64,000 nt of DNA. Origin: Streptomyces zaomyceticus. Lineage in GTDB: Bacteria; Actinomycetota; Actinomycetes; Streptomycetales; Streptomycetaceae. Below the pieces are notes generated by a model. It did no database searches. It was not told where the DNA came from and saw only the letters and a program-made list of their open reading frames with translations. Of the stretch, positions 51,321 to 59,902 are shown one piece after another. A program made the position numbers and the translations under genes. The stretch covers positions 1 to 64,000 of the forward strand of contig NZ_BNBZ01000026.1 in the NCBI RefSeq assembly GCF_014656215.1. Reading direction: 5' to 3'. Numbering within the stretch: position 1 is the stretch's first letter; every line of letters begins with the position of its first letter.

Positions 51321-52616
51321 TCATTTGCGCTGATAGCGGGCGAGGACCCGGTTGCCGTCCTCGACCAGCCTGCGGCGCAGTTCGGCCGCGTCGATCGCGC
51401 CGCTGTAGTACTCCTGGAAGGCCGGTGTCGCCACCTTGTCCTTCCACTCCGGGTATCCCCGTACCGACTGGGCGGGCGCCGGGCGCAGCTTCTCGGCCAC
51501 CGCGGCGCCGGTCGCCCAGCCGTCCCGGGCGGTGCGCAGGGAGGGGTCGGCGAGCGCGGCCGTCCCGGTGGGCAGCATCCAGTCACCGCGCGCGAGCCGC
51601 ACCATGTTCTCCGGGCGCAGGAAGAAGTCGAGGAACGCCATCGCCTCCTTCTTGTGCGGGCTGTCCTCGGAGATCGACAGCGTCTGCGGGGAGACGCCCT
51701 GGGTGAGTCCGGCGCTCCCGGCGGGGGCGGGCAGCACCGTCCACTCGAATCCCTCGGGTGCCTGCTGCGCGATCTGCTGCCGGTAGGCGAAGCCGAGCGG
51801 AACCATGGCGTACTTGCCGGCGAAGAAGCCGGGCAGCGTGTCGGAGCCGCCGCTGCCGAGCGTGGTGCGCGGGGCCGTGCGGTCGTTGACGACCTGGTCG
51901 TGAACGGTGCCGGGGACGACGGCGTCGGCCTCGGTGAAGCGGACGGTGACCCGGCCGTCGGCCTCCCGGTGGAAGAGCCGGCCGCCGGCGGAGAGCCCGA
52001 GGTTGAGGCTCACGGAGACGGGTTCCTTGAGGGGCCAGGCGACGGCGTACCGGCCGGGTCCCATGCTTCGGGTGAGGTCCTGGGTGATCTGCCGGAACTC
52101 CGCCCAAGTCCAGGGCTTCGACGGGGTGGGGACGCGGACGCCGGAGGAGTCGAGGATCTTCCGGTTGGCGATGATCACGCGCGGTTCCTGGAGGAACGGC
52201 ACGCCGTAGATCCCCTCGCCGAAGGTGGTGGTCCGCCAGCCGGCGGCGGGGATGTCGGCGCGGAGCCGTTCGGGCAGCAGGGGGCGGAGGTCGGCGAGGT
52301 CGCCGCCGTGGGCGAAGTCGGCCAGGTCGTCGGAGGCGTCGTGGATGATGTCGGGCGCCTCGCCGCCCTCGAAGGAGGTGAGCAGCTGGTCGTGGACGGA
52401 GTCCCAACTGCCCTGGACGTAGTCGATCCGGATGTCGGGGTGGGCGGCGTTCCATTCGTCGACCAGCTGCCGGTTGGCGTCGACGGACTCCTTCTGCCAG
52501 GCCAGGGACTGGAATCGGAGCCGTACCACCCCGTCGTCCGGCGCCTCGTTCCCGGCGGTGCATCCGGTGAGGAGCAGGGCGAGGACGGCGGTGAGGGGGA
52601 GGACGCGTCGTCTCAT
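51321..52616 (-). CDS. Sugar ABC transporter substrate-binding lipoprotein
   Basis: 431 residues. The signal peptide ends in the lipobox LLTGC (C19). It shows the extracellular solute-binding family 1 pattern: VDEWNAAHPDIRIDYVQGSW, SFEGGEAPDIIHDASDDL and GKYAMVPLGFAYRQQI. It is followed upstream by two permease genes in an ATGA- and GTGA-coupled operon. The family takes up oligosaccharides or other sugars, but no ATPase gene or regulator is in the operon, so a shared MsiK-type ATPase is likely. The ligand is unknown. Confidence 0.88.
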   Translation of the reverse strand: MRRRVLPLTAVLALLLTGCTAGNEAPDDGVVRLRFQSLAWQKESVDANRQLVDEWNAAHPDIRIDYVQGSWDSVHDQLLTSFEGGEAPDIIHDASDDLADFAHGGDLADLRPLLPERLRADIPAAGWRTTTFGEGIYGVPFLQEPRVIIANRKILDSSGVRVPTPSKPWTWAEFRQITQDLTRSMGPGRYAVAWPLKEPVSVSLNLGLSAGGRLFHREADGRVTVRFTEADAVVPGTVHDQVVNDRTAPRTTLGSGGSDTLPGFFAGKYAMVPLGFAYRQQIAQQAPEGFEWTVLPAPAGSAGLTQGVSPQTLSISEDSPHKKEAMAFLDFFLRPENMVRLARGDWMLPTGTAALADPSLRTARDGWATGAAVAEKLRPAPAQSVRGYPEWKDKVATPAFQEYYSGAIDAAELRRRLVEDGNRVLARYQRK

Positions 52617-53455
52617 GACTTCACCGCCCCGGCCAGCATCCCGCCGGTGATCCGTCTCTGGAGGACGGCGAAGACGACGAGGGACGGCAGGGTGGCGAGG
52701 AAGGCGGCCGCGGCCAGCGGGCCGAGGTCGGCGACGCCCTCGGCGCCGAGGAAGTGGGTGAGGACCACGGGCAGGGTCTGCTTCTCCGGGGTCTTGAGCA
52801 GGACGAGCGCGAAGAAGAACTCGTTCCACGCGGTGACGAAGGCGAAGAGTGCGGTGGCGACGATGCCCGGGGCGAGCAGCGGGGCGGTGACGGAGACGAG
52901 GGTACGGAGCCGGCCCGCGCCGTCGACGGCGGCGGCCTCCTCCAGTTCGGCGGGGACGGCGCGGACGTATCCCATGAGCATCCAGAGGGCGAAGGGCAGC
53001 GACCAGACCACGTAGACGAGGACGAGCCCGGCCACGCTGTTGACGAGGTGCAGGTTCTTGAGGATCAGGAAGAGCGGGATGATCACCAGGACGAAGGGGA
53101 AGGCCTGACTGATCACCACCCAGCCGGTGGCCGCGCCGGCGAGCCGGCCCCGGTGGCGGGCCGTCACATAGGCGAGCGGGGTGGCGACGGCCACCGCGAT
53201 CAGGGCGGCGGCGACCGCGGCGACCAGGCTGTTGGCGGCGGCCCGGAGCAGTGGCTGTTCGGCGAAGGCCTGCCGGAAGTTGTCGAGCGTGGGGTCCCGC
53301 GGGATCCAGGTGGGGTGCAGCGAGGCCAGCTCGGGGGCGGGCTTGAAGGCGGTGGAGACCAGCCAGAGGAAGGGGAGGGCGAGGAAGACCAGATAGGCGA
53401 GGAGGGCCAGGTACTGGCCGATCCGCGCGGGTCCGCTCGTCCGGAGGGCGCTCAC
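52613..53455 (-). CDS. Sugar ABC transporter permease 2 (MalG-like)
   Basis: 280 residues with six membrane helices and the EAA loop AELEEAAAVDGAGRLRTLVSV (about 186-206). The start is GTG 53455, which overlaps the end of the first permease gene (GTGA). ATGA overlap with the binding-protein gene ties the three together. Confidence 0.9.
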   Translation of the reverse strand: MSALRTSGPARIGQYLALLAYLVFLALPFLWLVSTAFKPAPELASLHPTWIPRDPTLDNFRQAFAEQPLLRAAANSLVAAVAAALIAVAVATPLAYVTARHRGRLAGAATGWVVISQAFPFVLVIIPLFLILKNLHLVNSVAGLVLVYVVWSLPFALWMLMGYVRAVPAELEEAAAVDGAGRLRTLVSVTAPLLAPGIVATALFAFVTAWNEFFFALVLLKTPEKQTLPVVLTHFLGAEGVADLGPLAAAAFLATLPSLVVFAVLQRRITGGMLAGAVKS

Positions 53456-54399
53456 CGGTCCTGGTCCCCTTTCAGCCTTCGTACGAGGGAGAGGGCGATG
53501 AGCACCGAGACGGCGGCGATCATCACACAGCCCATCGCGGCGGCGTAGCCGAACTGTCCGTAGCGGAAGGCCTCTTCGTAGGCGAAGAGCATGGGGAGCC
53601 GGGTCCGGCCGCCCGGTCCGCCGCTGGTCAGCACATAGACCAGGGCGAAGGAGTTGAAGTTCCAGATGAGGTTGAGCGCGGTGATGGCGAGGGCCACCGG
53701 TCGGAGCGCGGGCCAGGTGACGGTGCGGAAGCGGCGCCAGGCTCCGGCGCCGTCGAGGGCCGCGGCCTCGTGGAGCTCGCGCGGGGTGTTCTGGAGTCCG
53801 GCGAGGAGGGCGACGGTGGTCTGCGGCATGCCGGCCCAGATGCCGACGACGACGACGGCGGGGAGGGCGGTGGCGAGCCCCGAGAGCCAGTCGCGGCCCT
53901 CGCCGAGGCCGAGGGTGCGGATCGTCTCGTTGAGGATGCCGGCGTCGGGGTTGTAGACCAGGCGCCACATGATGCCGACGACGACCTCGGGCATCGCCCA
54001 GGGGACGATCGCGAGGGCCCTGGCAAGCCATCGGAGGCGGAGCGGCTGGTTGAGGAGGAGGGCGAGGCCGAGAGCGAGCAGGAACTGGGGGACGGTGACC
54101 CCGACGGCCCAGACCGCGCCGATGCGGAAGGAGTCCCAGAAGAGGGTGTCGTGCAGGAGGTCCTGGAAGTTGAGGGTGCCCACCCAGCGGGTGGCGCCGG
54201 TGCGGCCGGACTGGGCGTCCGTGAAGGCCAGCGCGATGCCGTAGAGCAGCGGGCCGACGCTCAGGACGAGGATCGGCAGCAGCGCGGGGAGCACCAGGAA
54301 CCAGGCACCGAAGTCGGGTCCGCGCGGGCGTTTCGCGGGGGTGGTGCGCGGTGCCCGCGTCCCGTCCGGCCGCCGTTTCGTCGCGGTCACCGAGCTCAC
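53452..54399 (-). CDS. Sugar ABC transporter permease 1 (MalF-like)
   Basis: About 315 residues with six membrane helices (WFLVLPALLPILVLSVGPLL first) and the EAA loop ELHEAAALDGAGAWRRFRTV. The start is uncertain: GTG 54399 has GGGGG 8 bases upstream, while ATG 54447 has its AGGA only 2 bases away and the open frame begins at 54525. It is the first gene of the transporter operon and is divergent from a kinase-like gene. Confidence 0.85.
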   Translation of the reverse strand: MSSVTATKRRPDGTRAPRTTPAKRPRGPDFGAWFLVLPALLPILVLSVGPLLYGIALAFTDAQSGRTGATRWVGTLNFQDLLHDTLFWDSFRIGAVWAVGVTVPQFLLALGLALLLNQPLRLRWLARALAIVPWAMPEVVVGIMWRLVYNPDAGILNETIRTLGLGEGRDWLSGLATALPAVVVVGIWAGMPQTTVALLAGLQNTPRELHEAAALDGAGAWRRFRTVTWPALRPVALAITALNLIWNFNSFALVYVLTSGGPGGRTRLPMLFAYEEAFRYGQFGYAAAMGCVMIAAVSVLIALSLVRRLKGDQDR

Positions 54400-54541
54400 T
54401 GGTCCGACCCCCGTCCGCCCGATCCGCCGTCGTGGGAACCTCGCCATGGTCCTGACGGGCCCGGGGGCAGTCAAGGCGATCCGCGCGGTGAGCTGCGTGG
54501 ATGGGAGACTTTGGCTCAATCGCACAGGTAGGGAGAGGTCG

Positions 54542-55399
54542 ATGGACGAGGCGCGGGCGCGGGAGATCCTGGCAGCGGCGGGACTGCCGGTCGCGGAGGC
54601 GCGGTTGCTGGCCCTCGGCGAGAACGCGGTCTTCGCCGTGGGGGATCTCGCCGTGAAGGTGGGCCGGGACGCGGAGGTCTACGAGCGTGCCGAGCGGGAG
54701 CTGGCGCTCGCCGCCTGGCTCGCCGACGCGGACGTGCCGGCGGTGCGGGCCGCCGAGGAGAAGCCGCGTCTGGTCGAGGGGCATCCGCTGACCTTCTGGC
54801 ACCGGCTGCCCGAGGCGGTACGGCCGGCGGAGCCGCGTGACCTGGCGCCGCTGCTGCGGCGGATCCACGCCCTGCCGGAGCCGGCGGCCCTCACGCTGCC
54901 GCGCCGTGAACTGCTCGGCGGGGTGGAGCGGTGGCTGCGGCTCGCGGGGGACGCGATCGATCCGGCGGACGCGGCCTTCCTGCGGGAGCGGCGTGATGCC
55001 TTCGCCCCGGCGGCGGCCGCCCTGACCCCGCGTCTGGCGCCGGGTCCGATCCACGGGGACGCCCTCCCCCGGAACGTCCATGTCGGCCCGGACGGTCCGG
55101 TCCTGGTGGACCTGGAGACCTTCTCCTCCGATCTGCGCGAGCACGACCTCGTGGTGCTCGCCCTCTCCCGGGACCGGTACGGCCTGGACCCGGCCGCGTA
55201 CGAGGCCTTCACGGAGGCGTACGGCTGGGACGTCAGGGAGTGGGAGGGGTGCGCGGTGCTGCGCGGGGCCCGGGAGACCGCGAGCTGTGCGTGGGTGGCG
55301 CAGCACGCGCCGGCGAACCCGAAGGCGCTCGCCGAGTTCGAGCGGCGGGTCGGCTCGCTGCGGGACGGCGACCCCGAGGTGCGCTGGTACCCGTTCTGA
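54542..55399 (+). CDS. Aminoglycoside-phosphotransferase-like (APH) kinase
   Basis: 285 residues. GPIHGDALPRNVHVG (about 162-176; Asp catalytic, Asn metal) and LVDLETFSSDLREHDL give the APH catalytic and metal loops. The N-terminal lobe carries VFAVGDLAVKVGR with the ATP lysine. Such proteins phosphorylate small molecules such as choline, sugars or antibiotics. Substrate unknown, and no resistance context is present. GGGAGAGG lies just before ATG 54542. It is divergent from the sugar transporter operon. Confidence 0.85.
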   Translation: MDEARAREILAAAGLPVAEARLLALGENAVFAVGDLAVKVGRDAEVYERAERELALAAWLADADVPAVRAAEEKPRLVEGHPLTFWHRLPEAVRPAEPRDLAPLLRRIHALPEPAALTLPRRELLGGVERWLRLAGDAIDPADAAFLRERRDAFAPAAAALTPRLAPGPIHGDALPRNVHVGPDGPVLVDLETFSSDLREHDLVVLALSRDRYGLDPAAYEAFTEAYGWDVREWEGCAVLRGARETASCAWVAQHAPANPKALAEFERRVGSLRDGDPEVRWYPF

Positions 55400-55445
55400 C
55401 ATCATGGCTCCCGACCGAACCGGACTGATCGAACGGGGTGTTGGG

Positions 55446-56270
55446 ATGCGGATGGAACTGTCCGAGGTGGCACTCGACGTCGAGGTGAGCGGCGCGGGAC
55501 CGGCCGTGCTGCTGGTGCACGGTTTCCCGGACAGCCACCGTCTGTGGCGCCATCAGATCCCGGCGCTGAACGCGGCGGGGTTCATGACGATCGCCCCGAC
55601 GCTGCGGGGATTCGGCTTCTCGGACCGTCCGGAGGGCGGTCCCGAGGCCTACGACCCGGCCAGGCACGTGGGCGATCTGCTGGAGCTGCTCGCCCGGCTG
55701 GAGGTCGACCGTTTCCATCTGGTCGGCCACGACTGGGGCTCGGGGCTGGCGCAGGGCATCGCGCAGGTCCTGTCCGACCGGGTGGCGAGCGTGACCCTCA
55801 TGTCGGTGGGCGATCTCGCGGCGATCCTCTCCGCGGGCTGGGAGCAGCGGCAGCGCCTCTGGCACCTGTCGATGTTCCAGCACGAGGGGCTCGCCGAGGA
55901 GTGGCTCTCGCGCGACGACTTCGCGCGGCTGCGCGAGATGCTCGACGACCACCCGGAGGCGGAGGCCGTCCTGGAGCCGTTGCGCGCTCCGGGCGCGCTG
56001 ACCGCCGCTCTCCGGATCTACCGGGCGGGGCTGCCGATCGAGGTCCAGCTGGCCGCGCCCCCGGCGCTTCCCCCGCTGTCCGTCCCGGCGATGGGCGTCT
56101 GGTCCACCGGCGACCGCTTCCTCTCCGAGCGCCAGATGGTGGACACCGGTGAGCACGTGGCCGGTCCCTGGCGCTACGAGCGCGTGGAGGACGCGGGCCA
56201 CTGGTTCCCGCTGGACCAGCCGGACCGGGTGAACGAACTGCTGCTCTCCTTCCTCAAGGAGAACTCCTAG
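55446..56270 (+). CDS. Alpha/beta hydrolase of the epoxide-hydrolase type
   Basis: 274 residues. The opening LLVHGFPDSHRLWRHQIPAL, the nucleophile elbow LVGHDWGSGLAQG (Asp in GHDWG) and the C-terminal EDAGHWFPLDQP histidine are the epoxide hydrolase/haloalkane dehalogenase pattern. The Asp nucleophile argues against a Ser esterase. Substrate unknown. ATG 55446 was chosen; an upstream ATG 55404 is in frame. It ends 31 bp before the convergent exonuclease gene, with a terminator between. Confidence 0.88.
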   Translation: MRMELSEVALDVEVSGAGPAVLLVHGFPDSHRLWRHQIPALNAAGFMTIAPTLRGFGFSDRPEGGPEAYDPARHVGDLLELLARLEVDRFHLVGHDWGSGLAQGIAQVLSDRVASVTLMSVGDLAAILSAGWEQRQRLWHLSMFQHEGLAEEWLSRDDFARLREMLDDHPEAEAVLEPLRAPGALTAALRIYRAGLPIEVQLAAPPALPPLSVPAMGVWSTGDRFLSERQMVDTGEHVAGPWRYERVEDAGHWFPLDQPDRVNELLLSFLKENS

Positions 56271-56305
56271 GTCGTCTCTTTCCAGATCCGGAAGAGACGG
56301 CCTAG
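56267..56305. terminator. Bidirectional terminator between the hydrolase and exonuclease genes
   Basis: A 14-bp stem with one mismatch, CTAGGTCGTCTCTT and AAGAGACGGCCTAG, has an 11-base loop and covers the gap between the two convergent stops. Confidence 0.85.
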
Positions 56306-57030
56306 CCGACGGGCGCGGCCACCGGGCCGCGCAGCGGCCAGACCGGGTCGACGACCGCCTCCGTGTCGCCCTTGCGGCGCAGGAAGTCCTGGAAGTTCTC
56401 GGCCCAGAGGCGGTACCAGCCGATCTGGCGCTCGTGGAGCTCGGCCGGGTCGAGCTCGGCGACCTGGCGGTGCCGCTCGGCTATCGCGACGGCGACCCGG
56501 ACGGCGGCGAGCGCGTCGGCCGCGGCCTGGTGGGCGGCTTCGAGGACGACTCCGTACTCCCCGCAGACCGCTTCCAGGGTCCGCTTGCCGCGCCGGTAGC
56601 GGTCGACGGCCCGGTCGATGGTGTACGGGTCGACGACGGGCCCGACGGGGGCGCCGCCGAGCCGCTCGCCCAGCGAGGGCAGTCCGTGCCGGTACAGCTC
56701 GGCGGAGAGCAGCGTCAGGTCGAAGGAGGCGTTGTACGCCACGACCGGGACGCCGTCCTCCCAGTACTCGGCGAGGGCCTTCGCGATCTCGTCGGCCACC
56801 TCGCGGACCGGCCGGCCTTCGGCTGCCGCGCGCTCGGTGCTGATGCCGTGGATCGCGGAGGCCTGTTCCGGGATGCGGATGCCCGGGTCGGCGAGCCAGT
56901 CCCGCCGGTGTGTGATGTGTCCCCCGCCGTCGACCTCGATGATCGAGGCCGTCACGATACGGGCCTCCAGCGGATCGGTGCCGGTCGTCTCCAGGTCGAA
57001 GCCGACCAGCGTTTCGCCGTGCCAAGCCAT
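56302..57030 (-). CDS. 3'-5' exonuclease (DnaQ-like, DEDDh)
   Basis: 242 residues. GFDLETTGTDPLEARIVTAS (about 10-29; Asp and Glu), VVAYNASFDLTLLSAEL (Asp) and AAHQAAADALAAVRVAVAIA (His, Asp) give the DEDDh motifs of DNA polymerase III epsilon and RNase T. It can degrade single-stranded DNA or RNA; the role is unspecified. AAGGAGG lies before ATG 57030. Confidence 0.9.
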   Translation of the reverse strand: MAWHGETLVGFDLETTGTDPLEARIVTASIIEVDGGGHITHRRDWLADPGIRIPEQASAIHGISTERAAAEGRPVREVADEIAKALAEYWEDGVPVVAYNASFDLTLLSAELYRHGLPSLGERLGGAPVGPVVDPYTIDRAVDRYRRGKRTLEAVCGEYGVVLEAAHQAAADALAAVRVAVAIAERHRQVAELDPAELHERQIGWYRLWAENFQDFLRRKGDTEAVVDPVWPLRGPVAAPVG

Positions 57031-57116
57031 CGGGTCCTCCTTACGTGATCTCCCCCGTGGTGCTGACCACCCTCGCACGCACCACTGACAACGCCTTCGC
57101 CTCCCCCGGCGAGGGG

Positions 57117-58400
57117 TCAGGAGACGGGCCGGGAGTCGAGCCAGACGGACTCGAATTCCTCCCGATATGTCTCGAAAAGTCCGTGATCGCCGTCACGGAT
57201 GCCCTGCCCGTGCCGCACCACGTTCCGCCCGCCGCCGCGCAGGACGAGGACCGGCGCCTCCATGCCCCGGGCCCGGCGCAGATACGACTGCACGACACCG
57301 ACCCCGTCCGGGCCGTCGCCGTCCACCAGGTAGGCGGTGAAGCGGGGCGTCTCGTCGAAGACGTGGATCTGGAAGGCGCCCGGGTCGCGGAGCTTGGAGC
57401 GGACCCTGCGCATGTGCAGGATGTTCATCTCGACCGAGCGGCTCAGCTCGCCCTTCTTCAGGCCGAGTTCGCGCTCACGGCGCTTGACGGCGCTGCTCGC
57501 GGGATTGAGGAAGAGGAGCCGGGTCCGGCAGCCGGACTCGGCGAGCCGGACCATGCGGCGGCCGGAGAAGTTCTGCACGAGCAGATTGAGACCTATGCCG
57601 GTGGCGTCGAGGCGGCGGGCCCCGCCGAAGAGGTCCTCGGCGGGCAGCTGCCGCTGGAGCCGGACCCGGTCGGGATGGACGGAGACCACGTCCGCGTACC
57701 GGTCGCCGACGAGGTCCTCGACCGCGTCCACGGGCAGCCGGTCGGCGGAGGGCACCCCGGCGCCGCCGCCGAGGATCTCCAGGATGCGGGCGGAGGCCCG
57801 CTCGGACTGGGCGAGGACGGTCAGCGAGAGGGCCCTGTTGCGGGAGACCACGTTCCGCGTGACCTCCAGCTCGTCGAGGGCGAGCTCGACCTCGCGCCGG
57901 TCGTCGAAGTAGGGCTCGAAGCACGGCCAGTGCTGCACCATCAGCTCCCGCAGCTGCGGGAGGGTGAGGAAGCTGAGGACGTTGTCGTCGGCCGGGTCGA
58001 GGAGATAGCCCTTGCGCCGCGAGACCTCGCGCACGGCGACGGCCCGCTGCACCCACTCCTGGCCCGCCGGGCCGGCCGCGGCCACCACCCACTCCTCGCC
58101 GTGCACGGGTTCGTACACGGGCCGCAGGACGGCGGCGACCACGGCGCGCAGCCGCTGCTCGACGAGGTTCAGCCAGATGTAGGCCCGCCCGGCGCGCTGG
58201 GCGCGGGTGCGGACCTCGCCCCAGTCCTCGGCGTCCCAGTCGAGCTCCGCCCCTATCTCCACCGGCCGGGCGACGGTGACCGTCCCCGGCGGCACGGCAC
58301 CCGGTGACGCGACCGGGCCGGGCGACGCCTCCGCGGGCTCGGCGGAGCCCCCCTCGCGACCCGAATCACCTGGGGGCAGCTCCAGACCTCCCGAGCTCAC
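57117..58400 (-). CDS. SAV2148-type HEPN-domain protein
   Basis: 427 residues. The start VSSGGLELPPGD at GTG 58400 fits what I recall of the SAV2148 family in streptomycetes; the open frame itself extends to 58514. The middle and C-terminal parts contain RRVRSKLRDPGAFQIHVFDE and FEPYFDDRREVELALDELEV. HEPN proteins often form dimers and may cut RNA through an R-x4-6-H motif, which is not clearly visible here. Only the family is recognised; the function is unknown. Confidence 0.8.
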   Translation of the reverse strand: MSSGGLELPPGDSGREGGSAEPAEASPGPVASPGAVPPGTVTVARPVEIGAELDWDAEDWGEVRTRAQRAGRAYIWLNLVEQRLRAVVAAVLRPVYEPVHGEEWVVAAAGPAGQEWVQRAVAVREVSRRKGYLLDPADDNVLSFLTLPQLRELMVQHWPCFEPYFDDRREVELALDELEVTRNVVSRNRALSLTVLAQSERASARILEILGGGAGVPSADRLPVDAVEDLVGDRYADVVSVHPDRVRLQRQLPAEDLFGGARRLDATGIGLNLLVQNFSGRRMVRLAESGCRTRLLFLNPASSAVKRRERELGLKKGELSRSVEMNILHMRRVRSKLRDPGAFQIHVFDETPRFTAYLVDGDGPDGVGVVQSYLRRARGMEAPVLVLRGGGRNVVRHGQGIRDGDHGLFETYREEFESVWLDSRPVS

Positions 58401-58510
58401 CCGCGCACCGCCTTCTGCTCCTGGACGCCCGTGTCGACCGGTCCGACAACGATCAAGGAAGGGTACTCCGCGAGCGGGAGGCGGTGCAGCAGGATCGTCA
58501 GGCTGCTTGT

Positions 58511-59848
58511 TCAACTACCCAGAACGGGCTGCCCGTTCTGGGAGGCGAGATCAGCCGGAGTGAGCGGATTCATAGCGGTTACGTCCCGGGGCGCGAGCTG
58601 GAAGCCCTGCCAGTGGACCGGCATCGGCTGCTGGTCCTCGTCCCGGGCGACGTGGTGGAACCCGATGTTGACCCAGACGGACGGTTTGGTCAGAGTCTCC
58701 CCGTTGACCCATTTGTCCACGCTGTCACCGGCGTTGGCCCCGCAGTTGCCGATGTTGTTGCTGGCGAACTTCTCACAGGCCCGCGCCTGGGTGAAGTACA
58801 CGTCGTGCTTGGTGAAGCCGCGCCCGGCGTGGGTGTCGGTGTGGCCGGGGACGATCTCGTACGAGCGGGCGTGGCCGTCGGCGTTCTTGCCGGTGCCGCT
58901 GACCACCCGCCACCAGCGCATGTTCTTGGCGTCCCCGGCGAGTTCCTTGGTGACGACGGTGCGCTTGGTCTTCACGGTCGGTCCGCCGCCGCTCGCGGGG
59001 GGCGCGGTGACGGTGGAGTCGAACTGCTCGATCCGGTCCTTGGTGGAGCCGTCGAGACCGAAGTCGAGCTTCCAGAAGACGTTGTGGGCGTGGCTGGTGG
59101 CGTAGGAGCGGGCGCCCTTGCCGATGGGCCAGCCGCGGCCGTCGGTGGCGTTGTAGTCGACGGGCGAGAGGCTGCCGGTGGCACCGACGTTGGCGCCGAT
59201 CGTGCCGTCGGCGGAGAACCGCCACTCGGAGATGTACTCGTACCAGCCGACCTTGTTCACGGTGTAGACGAGCAGGTCCTTGGCCTGGGCCTGCCAGACC
59301 TTGGTGCCGCCGTCGCTGGCCATGCGGTACGCGTGGCCACGCGCCCGGGTGGTGGTGCACAGGCCCTTGAACTGGCCGACCTCGGGCACCTTGACGGTGG
59401 TCAGGGTGCCGCCGGGGCACTCGGCCGGCTTGAGGTTCTGCAGCCCCCAGCCGAAGCCCGCGCCGGTGAGGTCGTCGTACTCGGCGGCGCCGTCGTCGTA
59501 CGGCACGTGGATCTGGGCGAGCCGGGCGCTGGCGAGGACCTTGATCGGCGCGGTGGCGCCGGGCGGCTGGTAGGTGACCCGGTCGAGGGTGAGCCCGGCG
59601 GCGGTGTCGTAGCGCCAGCACATGCGCCAGACGGCGCCGCCGTCGAGCTTCTGCGTGATGCGGTAGGCGGCGGAGCAGTCGGCCTCGGTCGGTCCGGCGG
59701 GGCGCGTCGGGCCGGGCGGGCGGGGCACGGAGGGGGCGGCGGTGGCGCCGGCGACGGGCCCGGCGGCGGCCGTGGCGGTGCCGAGCAGGGCGGCCGCGGT
59801 CAGGACGGCGCCCCGCCTGCGGGTGCGCCGGTTTCGCTGGGTGGACAT
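58511..59848 (-). CDS. Copper amine oxidase catalytic-domain protein
   Basis: 445 residues with a twin-arginine-like signal (RRTRRRGAVLTAAAL). By comparison with the Arthrobacter amine oxidase: catalytic base region AEYDDLTG (Asp126), cofactor region NKVGWYEYISEWRF with Y203 as the topaquinone tyrosine, copper ligands SHAHNVFWKLDFGLDG (H253, H255) and NIGFHHVARDED (H399). The usual N-Y-D/E motif is W202-Y-E, so the Asn is a Trp. The N-terminal N2/N3 domains are absent; a separate protein upstream may carry them. Likely secreted, oxidising primary amines if active. Confidence 0.8.
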   Translation of the reverse strand: MSTQRNRRTRRRGAVLTAAALLGTATAAAGPVAGATAAPSVPRPPGPTRPAGPTEADCSAAYRITQKLDGGAVWRMCWRYDTAAGLTLDRVTYQPPGATAPIKVLASARLAQIHVPYDDGAAEYDDLTGAGFGWGLQNLKPAECPGGTLTTVKVPEVGQFKGLCTTTRARGHAYRMASDGGTKVWQAQAKDLLVYTVNKVGWYEYISEWRFSADGTIGANVGATGSLSPVDYNATDGRGWPIGKGARSYATSHAHNVFWKLDFGLDGSTKDRIEQFDSTVTAPPASGGGPTVKTKRTVVTKELAGDAKNMRWWRVVSGTGKNADGHARSYEIVPGHTDTHAGRGFTKHDVYFTQARACEKFASNNIGNCGANAGDSVDKWVNGETLTKPSVWVNIGFHHVARDEDQQPMPVHWQGFQLAPRDVTAMNPLTPADLASQNGQPVLGS

Positions 59849-59902
59849 GGGAACGTACTCCCTCGTACGGAGATGCGGCGGAAGGACCGGTGGCGGCGGC
59901 GG

